Source: Tissierellia bacterium (GTDB lineage: Bacteria > Bacillota > Clostridia > Tissierellales > Peptoniphilaceae). From it: DNA of 61,289 nt. The notes below the pieces were generated by a model. It saw only the letters and a program-made list of their open reading frames with translations, was not told the origin of the DNA and made no database searches. The DNA lies in NCBI GenBank assembly GCA_012519495.1, contig JAAYQA010000054.1, positions 1 to 61,289 on the forward strand, written 5' to 3'. Positions 8,119-16,832 of this stretch are shown here, one piece after another (position 1 is the first letter of the stretch; each line of letters starts with the position of its first letter). The position numbers and the translations under genes were made by a program.

Positions 8119-9251
8119 AATACCCCTTGCGCTTTCTGTGCAGCAGATAGATGGCAAAACCGGCGACAAGCAGGCTGAGAAGGAGCCATAATCCACGATT
8201 AAGCAATAGCTGGCTTTTGTGCATGGCAAAGTAGGCTTCATTTGCCGGGGAATTATGCCTCGGAATGAAATGCCAGCCATAGTCACCCGAGACAACACGC
8301 ATGCTGCCTCCCAGCGTCCACATATACCAGAGCAATACGCCAATCGGGGCCGCAAGGGGCGAATCGGTCACAAGGGTAATCAGACTGCTCGTTGCACTCG
8401 TAAAGAGAAGGATCGGAAACAGCCACAAAAAAATCCATACAAAGGGCGTCAGAAAGGCAATTTGATCCATGCCGTGCAGGCGTACGAGTTGCAGCAGATA
8501 ATACGAAAAAAAAAGACAAACCCCCAGGAAAAGCGGCAGTACGGAAGAAAGCTATCTTGTGACAAACAGGCGGCGGTAGATACCTGCCGCACATGCAGCG
8601 TATCACGGATGGCGGGGTTTTTGTCGCGGTACCACACACCCAGCGGGACAAACCATCCTAAAAGAGCGAGAAAAATCCCGGCGTAATCGCAAAAATACCG
8701 GGCCGGGGCAAGAGAAAAACCGTCTTGCCGGATTTGTTCATATTCTGTGTTCGCTTCTTCATAGGTGAGGCCGACTTGCGCAAACAGCTCTTTGTTTTCG
8801 TAAATCGAGCCCATGCCGATCACGCTGTTGATTTGTTGCAAAAACGTATTCAATTGTGCTTCATCCGGCCGGGTATCCTCCCAAACCTGCCTGCGCTCTG
8901 CATCGCTTTTCTGAAGCAGCGCATCGGGATCCAAACCGGTTTGCGCAAAATGAGATTGCCCAGAATCCGTAGTTTTTGCGCATCCAGCGTTTTTGCACGG
9001 TAAAATCCGAACGGATACGCGGTGAAATGATTATCGGATGCGGACAGGAGCAAATCTTCCATTATCTGTGGATACACAACGGCCGGCTCGACAACGGTTT
9101 TTGTTCCGTAATCCGTTTGACCGGGTTGGGGCTTTTGCAAAGAAAGGTCCTCTTCGATCTGCAGTCGAACGCTGATGACAAAAATCGCAAACACAAGCCA
9201 ATACAGAAGGGAGCGAATAACCCGTTTCATTTCAAACCGAAGGAGTCTCAT
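8102..9251 (-). pseudogene. ABC permease gene with two frameshifts and a nonsense codon
   Basis: Reading from the ATG at 9251 (MRLLRFEMKRVIRSLLYWLV), the frame is open to about 8950. It then continues in another frame (SHFAQTGLDPDALLQKSD, then YFCDYAGIFLALLGWFVPLG) to about 8585. It continues again in a third frame (YRRLFVTR, TAG, LSSVLPLFLGVCLFFSYYLL, HGMDQIAFLTPFVWIF) to 8102. Assembled, it would be a protein of about 380 residues with a large extracytoplasmic loop and C-terminal membrane helices. Three independent lesions argue against one sequencing error, though a T-run lies near the last. Confidence 0.75.
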
Positions 9252-9841
9252 GGCTTTCTCTGATCGGAATGCAATACATTGAGATAGGCAGCTTCCAAAG
9301 ACGGAGCGACCGCACGGAAGTCTTTTTCCGGTTGGCTGTAGCACAGGAAACGCAGCCGGAGGCCTTGCGCAGTGTCTTTTTGCTCATAGACGAGATAGCG
9401 TTTTTTGAATGCGGCCAGCTCATGGCGGGGCAAATCGGTTTCGTAGCTTACCTCTTTGGCCGTATGCAAAAGGTCTTTTACCTCTCCCTGATAAAGAATC
9501 GCCCCGTTTTCCAGAATGCCGATATGGGAGCTGCTGCTTTCTATATCGCTGGCAATATGTGTGGACAATAATACCGTTTTATCTTCTGCCAGATCCGACA
9601 AGAGGTTCCGAAACCGGATCCGTTCTTCCGGATCCAGCCCGGCGGTCGGTTCGTCCACGACAAGAATCGGCGGGTCGTTCAGCAGACACTGCGCGATCCC
9701 CAGCCGCCGTTTCATACCGCCGGACAAAGCACGCACCTTCTTTCGTTTTGCATGCAACAGATTGGTCAGATCCAGTAAACGGTCCGTCCGGTCGTGCAGG
9801 GTCTGTTTGTCGATCCCGTCAAGGACCCCAAGATAATACAT
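9248..9841 (-). pseudogene. ABC transporter ATPase lacking its Walker A half
   Basis: The frame has the ABC signature (ALSGGMKRRLGIAQCLL), Walker B (ILVVDEPTAGLDPEE) and H-loop (LLSTHIASD), plus a C-terminal extension. It begins at YYLGVLDGIDKQ, just after where the Q-loop should be. The Walker A (GxxGxGKST) and the first ~80 residues are absent. The loss coincides with the scar at about 9842-9847. Its stop overlaps the permease start as ATGA. A protein without Walker A cannot bind ATP normally, so I call it truncated. Confidence 0.8.
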
Positions 9842-9846
9842 TATAT

Positions 9847-10593
9847 TCCAACCGAAATGAAGATGAATTGGCAGACGCCGTGTCTGAGGTGTTGATGCAA
9901 AGAAAACAGATGGTTGTGGAACAAAGAAGGCAGACCATTCTGCTGGAACGGCAAAAACAGAGAATGGCCGGTATTTTGCATGAAATCAAAAATCCGCTGA
10001 CGACCTTAAAAGGGGAGATTGCTTTTCTTTCTACCCGGGGAGATCCAGCACTCATATCGGCTGTGGAAAGAATGCAGCGCAGTGAAACGCGGATTGAACA
10101 GGGTTTGCGTGCGCTTCCCATCGGTGATGCGGCGGAACAACAGCAGGCACAGCAGAAACCCTGCACTTTCGCAGATTTGGAACGGCTGCTTGCAAAGCAT
10201 CTGACAGCCAATCCGGTACCGGTTCATATACAAAACCATGCGGCAGACAAGCAAAAAACGATGCGACTGGACCCCCTTCTGTTTTTAGAAGCGGTCGACA
10301 ATCTGCTGGGTAATGCCAATCGCTATGCGAAAAAGCAGATTACGCTGACGCTGCAGGACGAGGCCCCGTTCATGCGCGTATGCGATGACGGACCCGGTTT
10401 TTCGGAAGAAGCTTTGCAGCATGCCATGGACAAATACTATAGCGAAGAGCAAAAAACCGATCATATAGGCTATGGATTGTACATTGCGCGGGTTCAACTG
10501 GAAAAACAGCAGATCCGTCTTACCTTGGCAAACCGGGGCGGCGCCTGCGCTGAACTCACATTCTTATCCGAACAAAAAGATACAAACGGCTAA
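9847..10593 (+). pseudogene. Histidine kinase lacking its sensor and membrane half
   Basis: The plus-strand frame becomes meaningful at SNRNEDELADAVSEVLMQ, the end of a HAMP-type linker. It continues through the H-box (GILHEIKNPLTTLKGEI), N-box (VDNLLGNANRYAKKQ), G1 (CDDGPGFSEEAL) and G2 (HIGYGLYIARV) to a normal C-terminus. No sensor domain, membrane helices or start codon with a ribosome site precede it, and the upstream part of the long frame is antisense to the ATPase. The response regulator is also missing. Confidence 0.75.
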
Positions 10594-10604
10594 ATTCAGC
10601 CAAC

Positions 10605-10633
10605 TTGACACCGAACATATGTTCTGCTATTCT
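10605..10633 (+). promoter_or_regulatory. Sigma-70-type promoter for the ComK-like gene
   Basis: TTGACA at 10605-10610, 17 bases, then TATTCT at 10628-10633 with a TGC extension before it. The predicted start of transcription near 10640 leaves a leader of only about 14 bases containing GGAGG. Confidence 0.6.
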
Positions 10634-10653
10634 TGTCGCAGGAGGAATCGGCG

Positions 10654-11178
10654 ATGAAAAGTTTGCGGTGTCTGGCGGTTGTGCCGATATACGAAGCGAT
10701 GACGGGGAATATTTGCGTGTACTACGGGCTGAAAGGCGAGGCTGTCAAACAGCCGTTTACGGTACAAACGCAAATGCGCCGTTTTTTTCGCGAGCACCGG
10801 ATCGACGAGAAAGAATATCAAAAGAAAGCCCGCCGGGTTTTGGGGATCAAAAAATCGCTGCCTCTGGGTTTCACATCCGACTGCATCTTTATGCCGGTCA
10901 AAGTGCGCGTACCGATTGCCCGATCGGACGGCGCCTATGCCTATGTGCGTTATGAAGCCATACAGGATATTTCAGACAATCAGATCCTTTTGACAACCGG
11001 AGAACCGCTGGATTGCCTGCAGTCCAGGCGCAGCCTGGCGGAGTCGCTGGCGCGGGCCGGCACCATACAGGCAGTTTTGTGCAGCGAGGAAGCGCGGGCA
11101 ATGGCCGAACGCGAACTGCTGCGTATGAAAATGCAGCAGGCCAAAAAGGTATTGGACGATCTCACAAAGTACGGATAA
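10654..11178 (+). CDS. ComK-like protein
   Basis: 174 residues from the ATG at 10654 (AGGAGG site; an in-frame ATG at 10633 precedes it). The centre follows the layout of ComK-type competence regulators: a lysine-containing lead-in, a 'dc.f.P' strand (SDCIFMPVKVRVP), a tyrosine-rich YAYVRYEAIQDI strand, then ILLTTGEPLDCLQSRRSLAE, comparable to the 'v.fsnG..l.l..s..sf..Q' stretch of ComK. Identity is low, so DNA-binding or competence functions are inference. It is monocistronic and lies just before the Mo/W cluster. Confidence 0.45.
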   Translation: MKSLRCLAVVPIYEAMTGNICVYYGLKGEAVKQPFTVQTQMRRFFREHRIDEKEYQKKARRVLGIKKSLPLGFTSDCIFMPVKVRVPIARSDGAYAYVRYEAIQDISDNQILLTTGEPLDCLQSRRSLAESLARAGTIQAVLCSEEARAMAERELLRMKMQQAKKVLDDLTKYG

Positions 11179-11187
11179 GCCCCCTGC

Positions 11188-11216
11188 TTGAAGACTCCCT
11201 CCGGTTGTTGTAAAAT
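11188..11216 (+). promoter_or_regulatory. Promoter of the tungstate/Moco operon
   Basis: TTGAAG at 11188-11193, 17 bases, TAAAAT at 11211-11216. Transcription would begin near 11223, at the 5' edge of the riboswitch. Confidence 0.5.
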
Positions 11217-11222
11217 AGAGAC

Positions 11223-11390
11223 AGTTCCGTGGGCAGACGGAATGCTCGATTCGAATCCGATCGCCTAAAGCGCAAGCCATGGCGGGCGGATCAAAGGGTG
11301 GGATAGGAAACGACCCCGCCTCCCGTGCTTGGAAAGAGACGAGCCAATCAGAATGCGTCTCTCCCTGCACAGAAATACTAAGGGGGAAAT
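11223..11390 (+). ncRNA. Molybdenum/tungsten cofactor (Moco) riboswitch
   Basis: The leader matches the Moco RNA motif known from the E. coli moaA leader. The shared blocks are AGGAAA, then CGCCTCCCGT, then TTGGAAAG (11295-11334). Visible pairings are ATCCG/CGGAT (11255-11259 with 11287-11291), CGCC/GGCG inside it, GGGT/ACCC around AGGAAA, and AGAGACG/CGTCTCT (11335-11341 with 11356-11362). The 3' strand of that last stem, TCTCCCT (11360-11366), can pair instead with the ribosome site AGGGGGA (11381-11387). This suggests control of tupA translation by cofactor binding. Confidence 0.85.
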
Positions 11391-11394
11391 ATAC

Positions 11395-12348
11395 ATGAAA
11401 ATGAAAAAAGTACTTATCGCAATGCTTTTGGTACTTGCGATGCTGGCGACCGCGTGCGGCGGCGAAGAAGCCACCGAAGCGCCCGCAACCGATGCACCGA
11501 CAGAAGAAGCAACCGAAGCCGTCGACACAACCGAAGAAGCGGCCGACACAACGGAAGAGGCCCAAGAGGAACCGGTGGAAGCCAAAGGCGAGATCATACT
11601 CTCCACAACGACATCCACCGAAGACAGCGGTCTTTTGGATGCGATTCTGCCGGATTTCACGGATAAAACCGGCTATACGGTAAAAGTTGTGGCTGTCGGG
11701 ACCGGAGCTGCGCTGCAAAACGGAAGAGACGGCAATGCCGACGTACTCCTCGTGCACGCAAAAGCATCGGAAGAAGAATTTGTAGAAGAAGGCTACGGAG
11801 TCGAACGTTTTGACGTCATGTACAATGACTTTGTCATCGTCGGACCCGAAGCGGATCCGGCCGGCCTGAAAGCCGACTATGGCGCCGATGTCAAAGGTGC
11901 CCTGCAGCATATTGCAGAAGAAAAAGCCGCTTTTGTATCCCGCGGCGACGATTCCGGCACGCACAAAAAAGAACTGCAACTCTGGGAAGCGGCAGAAATG
12001 ACCGACCCCGGTGAAGATGCAGCCAATGAATGGTATACCTCGGCAGGAAAGGGCATGGGCGATGTGCTGACCATGGCATCGGAAATGGAAGCCTATACCA
12101 TGACCGACCGCGCCACGTATCTTGCCATGAAGGATGATCTGGATCTGGTGATTGTTGTGGAAGGTGCAGAAGATCTGTTCAATCAGTATGGCGTCATTGC
12201 CGTCGATGCTTCGGTTTCCGACGGGATCAATACCGAAGGCGGCCAGGCGTTTGTAGACTGGATTCTGGCACCGGAAACCCAGGAGCTGATCAAAGGATAC
12301 GGCGTGGAAGAATACGGCGAGCCTTTGTTCGTTCCCAACGCACAATAA
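11395..12348 (+). CDS. tupA: Tungstate ABC transporter, substrate-binding lipoprotein
   Basis: 317 residues. A lipoprotein signal (LLVLAMLATACGG, Cys near residue 20) is followed by a Glu/Thr-rich linker, then the binding domain. It carries the TupA-type STTTSTEDSGLLDAILP motif, VGTGAALQNGRDGNADVLL, and the SRGDDSGTHKKELQLW anion-binding segment. TupA proteins bind tungstate very tightly, in preference to molybdate. The start is set by AAGGGGGAA behind the Moco riboswitch. It is first in tupABC-moeA-moeA-DUF1576. Confidence 0.92.
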   Translation: MKMKKVLIAMLLVLAMLATACGGEEATEAPATDAPTEEATEAVDTTEEAADTTEEAQEEPVEAKGEIILSTTTSTEDSGLLDAILPDFTDKTGYTVKVVAVGTGAALQNGRDGNADVLLVHAKASEEEFVEEGYGVERFDVMYNDFVIVGPEADPAGLKADYGADVKGALQHIAEEKAAFVSRGDDSGTHKKELQLWEAAEMTDPGEDAANEWYTSAGKGMGDVLTMASEMEAYTMTDRATYLAMKDDLDLVIVVEGAEDLFNQYGVIAVDASVSDGINTEGGQAFVDWILAPETQELIKGYGVEEYGEPLFVPNAQ

Positions 12349-12381
12349 ATCGTGCCTTTCGGCATGCATAAGAGGTAAAAG

Positions 12382-12404
12382 AGGGGACGCTATGTCCCCT
12401 TTTT
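12382..12404 (+). terminator. Intra-operon terminator between tupA and tupB
   Basis: AGGGGAC pairs with GTCCCCT over a five-base loop, followed by TTTT. It probably lets the abundant binding protein be made in excess over the membrane and cofactor genes. Confidence 0.75.
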
Positions 12405-12424
12405 CCTAATGTAGAGGGGATCGT

Positions 12425-13132
12425 ATGCAGCATTTACTGAACGGGTTTCGAGAGGCTTTTGTGCTGCTTTCGAATCTGGACAAGGAAATTTTCGATATTA
12501 TCTTTTTATCTTTTCGCGTTTCTCTGACGGCGACGGTACTCGGGGCTTTGTTTTGTATTCCGACAGGGATCGCACTGGGGATTACGCCGTTTCGCGGGAA
12601 GCGTATTTTCGGCCGCATCTTATTCACCCTGATGAGCACGCCTTCTGTGATTGTGGGTCTTTTGGTGCTGTTGTTTATCTCGCGCAACGGCCCTCTCGGT
12701 TTCCTGGGGATTCTGTACACACCCACTGCCATGATACTGGCGCAAACGCTTTTGGTAGCGCCCTTGCTTTTGGGCTTGTCCTTTTCCCTGGCGAGGCAGC
12801 AGGGGCGCGTGATCGACCGGGTGGGAAAAACCCTGGGCGCTTCGTTTGGCCGGCGGGTTATCCTTGTGATGCGCGAATTAAAGGCCGAGAGCCTGGCGCA
12901 TGCGATGACCGGCTTTTCGCGCGCTATCAGTGAAGTGGGGGCCGTCATGATTGTGGGCGGCAATATCAAATACCACACCCGGGTCATGACAACGGCCATT
13001 ACCCGTTTGAATTCCATGGGAGAGTACCCCACCGCTATCGCTTTGGGGATCGTCCTTTTTATCATCAGTTTATTAATCAACTCTCTTTTATACCGCTTTC
13101 AGGAAGGGCCTTCGTATGAAGATCGAATGTAG
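12425..13132 (+). CDS. tupB: Tungstate ABC transporter permease
   Basis: 235 residues with about five or six membrane helices (SFRVSLTATVLGALFCIPTG, VIVGLLVLLFISRNGPLG, TPTAMILAQTLLVAPLLLGL). The cytoplasmic EAA-type loop GFSRAISEVGAVMIVGGN is the docking site for the ATPase. The RNGPLGFLGILYTPTAM stretch is typical of TupB rather than ModB. It starts with an ATG at 12425 after AGAGGGGAT and overlaps tupC by 17 bases. Confidence 0.9.
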   Translation: MQHLLNGFREAFVLLSNLDKEIFDIIFLSFRVSLTATVLGALFCIPTGIALGITPFRGKRIFGRILFTLMSTPSVIVGLLVLLFISRNGPLGFLGILYTPTAMILAQTLLVAPLLLGLSFSLARQQGRVIDRVGKTLGASFGRRVILVMRELKAESLAHAMTGFSRAISEVGAVMIVGGNIKYHTRVMTTAITRLNSMGEYPTAIALGIVLFIISLLINSLLYRFQEGPSYEDRM

Positions 13133-13763
13133 AAATATCCGAAAGAGCTACGGCGAAACGGAAATCCTGCGTTTTTCCGAATTGGTGATACCGTCGGGGG
13201 CATTTTTGGGTATTATCGGAGAAAACGGCAGCGGGAAGTCCACGCTTTTGCATCTGATTGCCGGGCTGGATGATCGCTATGAGGGCACGATACAATTTGA
13301 CGGGCAGGAGAGAAACCGCACGCATGCACAGCAGATGACGCTGGTGATGCAAAAACCCTATATGCTGAAACGCAGCGTGTTGCATAATCTGACCTATCCG
13401 CTGGAAATACGGGGCATAGACAAACAGGAACGGCTCAAACGGGCGCGTGATACCGCCGAACGGTACGGGCTTTTAGCCCTGCTTTCGCAGCGGGCTGATC
13501 GTTTGTCGGGCGGCGAGATGCAAAAACTGAATCTGGCCCGGGCGGAGATGATCCGTCCCCGCCTGCTTATGCTGGATGAACCCACTGCCAATGTGGATAA
13601 GGCGTATACCAAGATCATTGAAATGCATCTGCGGGACTATTATGAAAAAGAAAAACCGACGATTCTGCTTGTAACCCATTCGGGGGAACAGGCCGCGCGA
13701 CTGTGCAATCGCGTAATACATGTGAAACGGGGCAAGGAATATGCAATACTTCCAAACAATTGA
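13116..13763 (+). CDS. tupC: Tungstate ABC transporter ATPase
   Basis: 215 residues, a single ABC domain without the C-terminal MOP domain of ModC. Walker A is GENGSGKSTLLHLIAG, the Q-loop lies in LVMQKPYMLKR, the signature is RLSGGEMQKLNLARA, Walker B is LLMLDEPTANVD and the H-loop is LLVTHS. It would power tungstate uptake through TupB. AGGAAGGG precedes the ATG at 13116. The 3' end overlaps moeA by 23 bases. Confidence 0.9.
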   Translation: MKIECRNIRKSYGETEILRFSELVIPSGAFLGIIGENGSGKSTLLHLIAGLDDRYEGTIQFDGQERNRTHAQQMTLVMQKPYMLKRSVLHNLTYPLEIRGIDKQERLKRARDTAERYGLLALLSQRADRLSGGEMQKLNLARAEMIRPRLLMLDEPTANVDKAYTKIIEMHLRDYYEKEKPTILLVTHSGEQAARLCNRVIHVKRGKEYAILPNN

Positions 13764-14964
13764 TGTAAACCAGGCGGTGGAGCGCATGCTGGACAGGGCA
13801 AACGAGCAGCCGCTCCGTATCGAAGAGGTGGAGCTGTCTTCTTCCTACGGGCGCCTTTTGGCAAAAAACATCGCTGCGGATACGGTCCTGCCGGCGTTTC
13901 GGCGCAGCACGATGGACGGTTACGCCGTGCGCGCCTCGGACTGCATGGGTGCATCCGCCAGCGTGCCCGCCATGCTGAGGTTGGCGGGAGAGGTGCCGAT
14001 GGGAGAGCCTGCATTGATTCCCGTGCAAAAAGGGCAGGCGGTGTATGTACCCACCGGTGCAATGATCCCCGAGGGGGCGGATGCGGTTGTCATGGTGGAA
14101 GAAACCAAAACACTGGGAGATTTATGCCTCGTGTATCGCAGTCCGGCGGCAGGCGAACATATTGTGTTTCCCGGAGAGGATGTGGAAAAAGGCGAGATCC
14201 TTCTCAAAAAAGGCACGCGGATCGGTCCGGAAACAGCCGGGATGCTGGCCGCCCTGTCGGTGTTTTCTGTCCCGGTGTTTGCAGAACCCAAAGTCGCCAT
14301 TCTTTCCACCGGCAATGAAATTATCGGACAGGATGAAGCGCTCACCCCCGGCAAAGTACGGGATATCAATACCTATACGATTGAAGCGCAAATGCACGCG
14401 CTCGGTTGCCGGATCGTCTCCAAACAAAGGATGAAAGACGACAAGGAAGCACTGATCCGGGCCGTGCGGGAGGCGGCGGAACAGGCGGATTTCGTCTATT
14501 TGTCCGGCGGCAGCAGCGTGGGCGCCAGAGACTATACAAAAGATGCCATCACCGCTTTATCGGGGGAACTTTTGTTTCACGGACTCAATATCAAACCCGG
14601 CAAGCCGACCCTGGCGGGCTTTGCCAACGGCTGCTGGATACTGGGCTTGCCCGGCCATCCGGTGTCGGCGCTTTTGGTCCTGCGCTCGGTTTTGTTTCCG
14701 TACTGGGAAGGCCGCTACGGGGAAAAACTCCCGCGTGTGACGGTGCAGGCCCGTTTGTCGGAGAATATGGCCTCTTCACCGGGCCGGCTGACAATGCAAA
14801 GCGTTACACTGAAAAAACAGGACGACGAATGGATCGCCACACCCTTTTACGGCCCGTCGGCCTTTATCAGCCAATTGGTGCGGGCGGACGGCGTAATCAC
14901 CGTACCCAGAGAAACCGAAGGCCTGTACGCGGGCGATATAGTGGAGGTGGAACGACTCATATGA
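13741..14964 (+). CDS. moeA: Molybdopterin molybdenumtransferase MoeA, first copy
   Basis: 407 residues, standard MoeA length. The N-terminal RSTMDGYAVRASD motif, the PTGAMIPEGADAVVMVEET segment, the central MoCF-like domain (VAILSTGNEI, YLSGGSSVGARDYTKDAI, IKPGKPTLAGF, GLPGHPVSALLVL) and the C-terminal beta domain are all present. MoeA inserts Mo or W into adenylylated molybdopterin. Its position behind tupABC suggests tungsten as the metal. Translationally coupled to both neighbours. Confidence 0.92.
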   Translation: MQYFQTIDVNQAVERMLDRANEQPLRIEEVELSSSYGRLLAKNIAADTVLPAFRRSTMDGYAVRASDCMGASASVPAMLRLAGEVPMGEPALIPVQKGQAVYVPTGAMIPEGADAVVMVEETKTLGDLCLVYRSPAAGEHIVFPGEDVEKGEILLKKGTRIGPETAGMLAALSVFSVPVFAEPKVAILSTGNEIIGQDEALTPGKVRDINTYTIEAQMHALGCRIVSKQRMKDDKEALIRAVREAAEQADFVYLSGGSSVGARDYTKDAITALSGELLFHGLNIKPGKPTLAGFANGCWILGLPGHPVSALLVLRSVLFPYWEGRYGEKLPRVTVQARLSENMASSPGRLTMQSVTLKKQDDEWIATPFYGPSAFISQLVRADGVITVPRETEGLYAGDIVEVERLI

Positions 14965-16832
14965 AACGCAATACGTATATAGAAAATACGCAGCTGGATA
15001 CCGCCAGAAAAAACTTTCTGGACCGGCTGCATCTCGAACCGAAAACCGAGCCGATTCCTGTGAAAGAAGCAGCCGGACGGATCTGTGCGCAAGCGGTGTA
15101 CGCCAAAATGTCATCGCCCGCTTACAATGCCGCCGCCATGGACGGGATCGCCGTGCGTTCTGCCGATACGGCTGCGGCCCGGCCGCATGCGCCGGTTTTT
15201 TTGGAAGAGCAGGACTATGAAAATATCAATACCGGCCAACCGCTTCCCAAAGGATATGATGCGGTGATTATGATTGAAGATGTCGTGATGGAAGGCGAGA
15301 AGGCGCGCATTCATGCGGCGGCCGCGCCGTTTTCCCACGTGCGTGTGATCGGCGAGGATATTGTGGAAACCGAAATGATCATCCCGTCGGGGCATACGAT
15401 CCGGCCGGTCGATGTAGGCGCCATGCTGGCGGGCGGTGCAGATACCGTAACGGTGATTGCCCGCCCGGTCGTAGCGATTCTTCCCACCGGAACAGAGATC
15501 GTCGAACGCGCAGAGGATATGCAGACCGGCAAAGTGCTCGACAGCAATTCCTGGATGCTGGCGGGCCTGGTGGAAGAAGCGGGCGGCGTGCCGGTGCGCC
15601 ATAGACCGGTACCGGATGCATACGAAACCATTAAGGAAAAAGTGGCGGAATTGGCACGAACCAACGATATACTCCTCATCGGTGCAGGTTCTTCTGCCGG
15701 CAGCAAAGACTTCACCCGCGCGGTGATGGAAGAACTGGGCACGGTGATTCGTCACGGCATTGCGATCAAACCCGGAAAACCGACCGTTTTAGGCATCATC
15801 GGGCAGACGCCGGTGATCGGGATCCCGGGTTATCCCGTATCGGCCTATGTCAGCTTCCGGGAATTTGTGGAACCCGTTTTGCTGGAACTGGGCGGCAGAC
15901 GCAAGTACAAACAGACGCTTACGGCCGAACTGTCCATGGATGTCACTTCGTCGTTAAAATATGCGGAGTATCTGCGATTGCGGATCGGAAAGGTGCGCGG
16001 CCGCTATGTGGCCACGCCGATGCAAACGGGCGCCGGGGTGTCCATGAGCCTGGTGCGCGCGGACGGGATCGGCGTGATTCCGCAGGATACGGAAGGGATG
16101 CATGCAGGCGAGCCGATCGATGCGGTTTTGGTGCGCGACCGGGCGGAGATCGATGAAACGCTGGTGATTACCGGCTCCCATGATGTGGTGCTGGATATTG
16201 TGGGTGACTATATGCCGGTGTCTTCCACCCATGTGGGCAGTATGGGCGGGATCCTGGCCATGCTGTCCGGACAGACGGTGATTGCCCCCGTGCATTTGCT
16301 GGATCCTGCCACGGGCGAATACAATATACCGTATGTGAAAAAGTATTTGCAGGAGCCCATGGCGATCATTAAAGGCGTAGAGCGCACGCAGGGCTTAATG
16401 GTGCAAAAAGGGAATCCGAAGAATATTACCGGCTATGAGGATCTCATACGGGAGGATATCCATTTTATCAACCGCCAGTCCGGTGCAGGCACGCGGGTTT
16501 TGCTGGATTACCGCCTGGCACAGGCCGGTCTGGAAGCGGACAAAATCCGTGGCTACGACAATGCCGTCACCACGCATATGAATGTAGCCCAGGCCGTGCG
16601 GGCAGGGGACGCCGACACCGGTTTGGGTGCGTATTCTGCCGCCTTGGCCCTGGGCTTGGACTTTTTGGAAACCGACGCGGAAAGCTACGACTTTCTTGTG
16701 CGGCAGGAGGATTTGGAGGACCCGCGGGTGAAACGGTTTATCCGGGTGCTGACATCGGATGCTTTTTTGGCGGAAGTGCAGGCACGCGGTGGCTATGACA
16801 CAAAACATACCGGCCGGGTGGATCTGATTTGA
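14961..16832 (+). CDS. moeA: MoeA with C-terminal PBP-like domain, second copy
   Basis: 623 residues, not about 400. Residues 1-~390 are a full MoeA (AMDGIAVRSADT; VAILPTGTEI; LIGAGSSAGSKDFTRAV; IKPGKPTVLGI; GIPGYPVSAYV). The remaining ~220 are a periplasmic-binding-like domain of the LysR-substrate type found on many clostridial and archaeal MoeA proteins (VITGSHDVVLDIVGDYM; FINRQSGAGTRVLLDYRLAQ). That domain has no signal peptide, so it acts in the cytoplasm, perhaps sensing or holding oxyanion. The ATG at 14961 overlaps the first moeA stop. Confidence 0.9.
   Translation: MKRNTYIENTQLDTARKNFLDRLHLEPKTEPIPVKEAAGRICAQAVYAKMSSPAYNAAAMDGIAVRSADTAAARPHAPVFLEEQDYENINTGQPLPKGYDAVIMIEDVVMEGEKARIHAAAAPFSHVRVIGEDIVETEMIIPSGHTIRPVDVGAMLAGGADTVTVIARPVVAILPTGTEIVERAEDMQTGKVLDSNSWMLAGLVEEAGGVPVRHRPVPDAYETIKEKVAELARTNDILLIGAGSSAGSKDFTRAVMEELGTVIRHGIAIKPGKPTVLGIIGQTPVIGIPGYPVSAYVSFREFVEPVLLELGGRRKYKQTLTAELSMDVTSSLKYAEYLRLRIGKVRGRYVATPMQTGAGVSMSLVRADGIGVIPQDTEGMHAGEPIDAVLVRDRAEIDETLVITGSHDVVLDIVGDYMPVSSTHVGSMGGILAMLSGQTVIAPVHLLDPATGEYNIPYVKKYLQEPMAIIKGVERTQGLMVQKGNPKNITGYEDLIREDIHFINRQSGAGTRVLLDYRLAQAGLEADKIRGYDNAVTTHMNVAQAVRAGDADTGLGAYSAALALGLDFLETDAESYDFLVRQEDLEDPRVKRFIRVLTSDAFLAEVQARGGYDTKHTGRVDLI

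Noticed and set aside
8520..8620. Possible recoding in the broken ABC permease
   Set aside because: The stop is TAG, not TGA, and two further frame changes are present; decay is simpler than recoding.
9409..9846. Upstream extension of the histidine kinase frame
   Set aside because: These codons are antisense to the ATPase and carry no sensor or membrane pattern, so the kinase is truncated rather than fused.
10972..12369. 465-codon antisense frame over tupA
   Set aside because: It is an artefact of skewed codon use opposite the Thr/Glu-rich linker; it also covers the riboswitch.
14406..14960. Upstream extension of the second moeA
   Set aside because: The extra 185 codons are out-of-frame first moeA sequence; ATG 14961 gives the ATGA overlap and a normal MoeA start.
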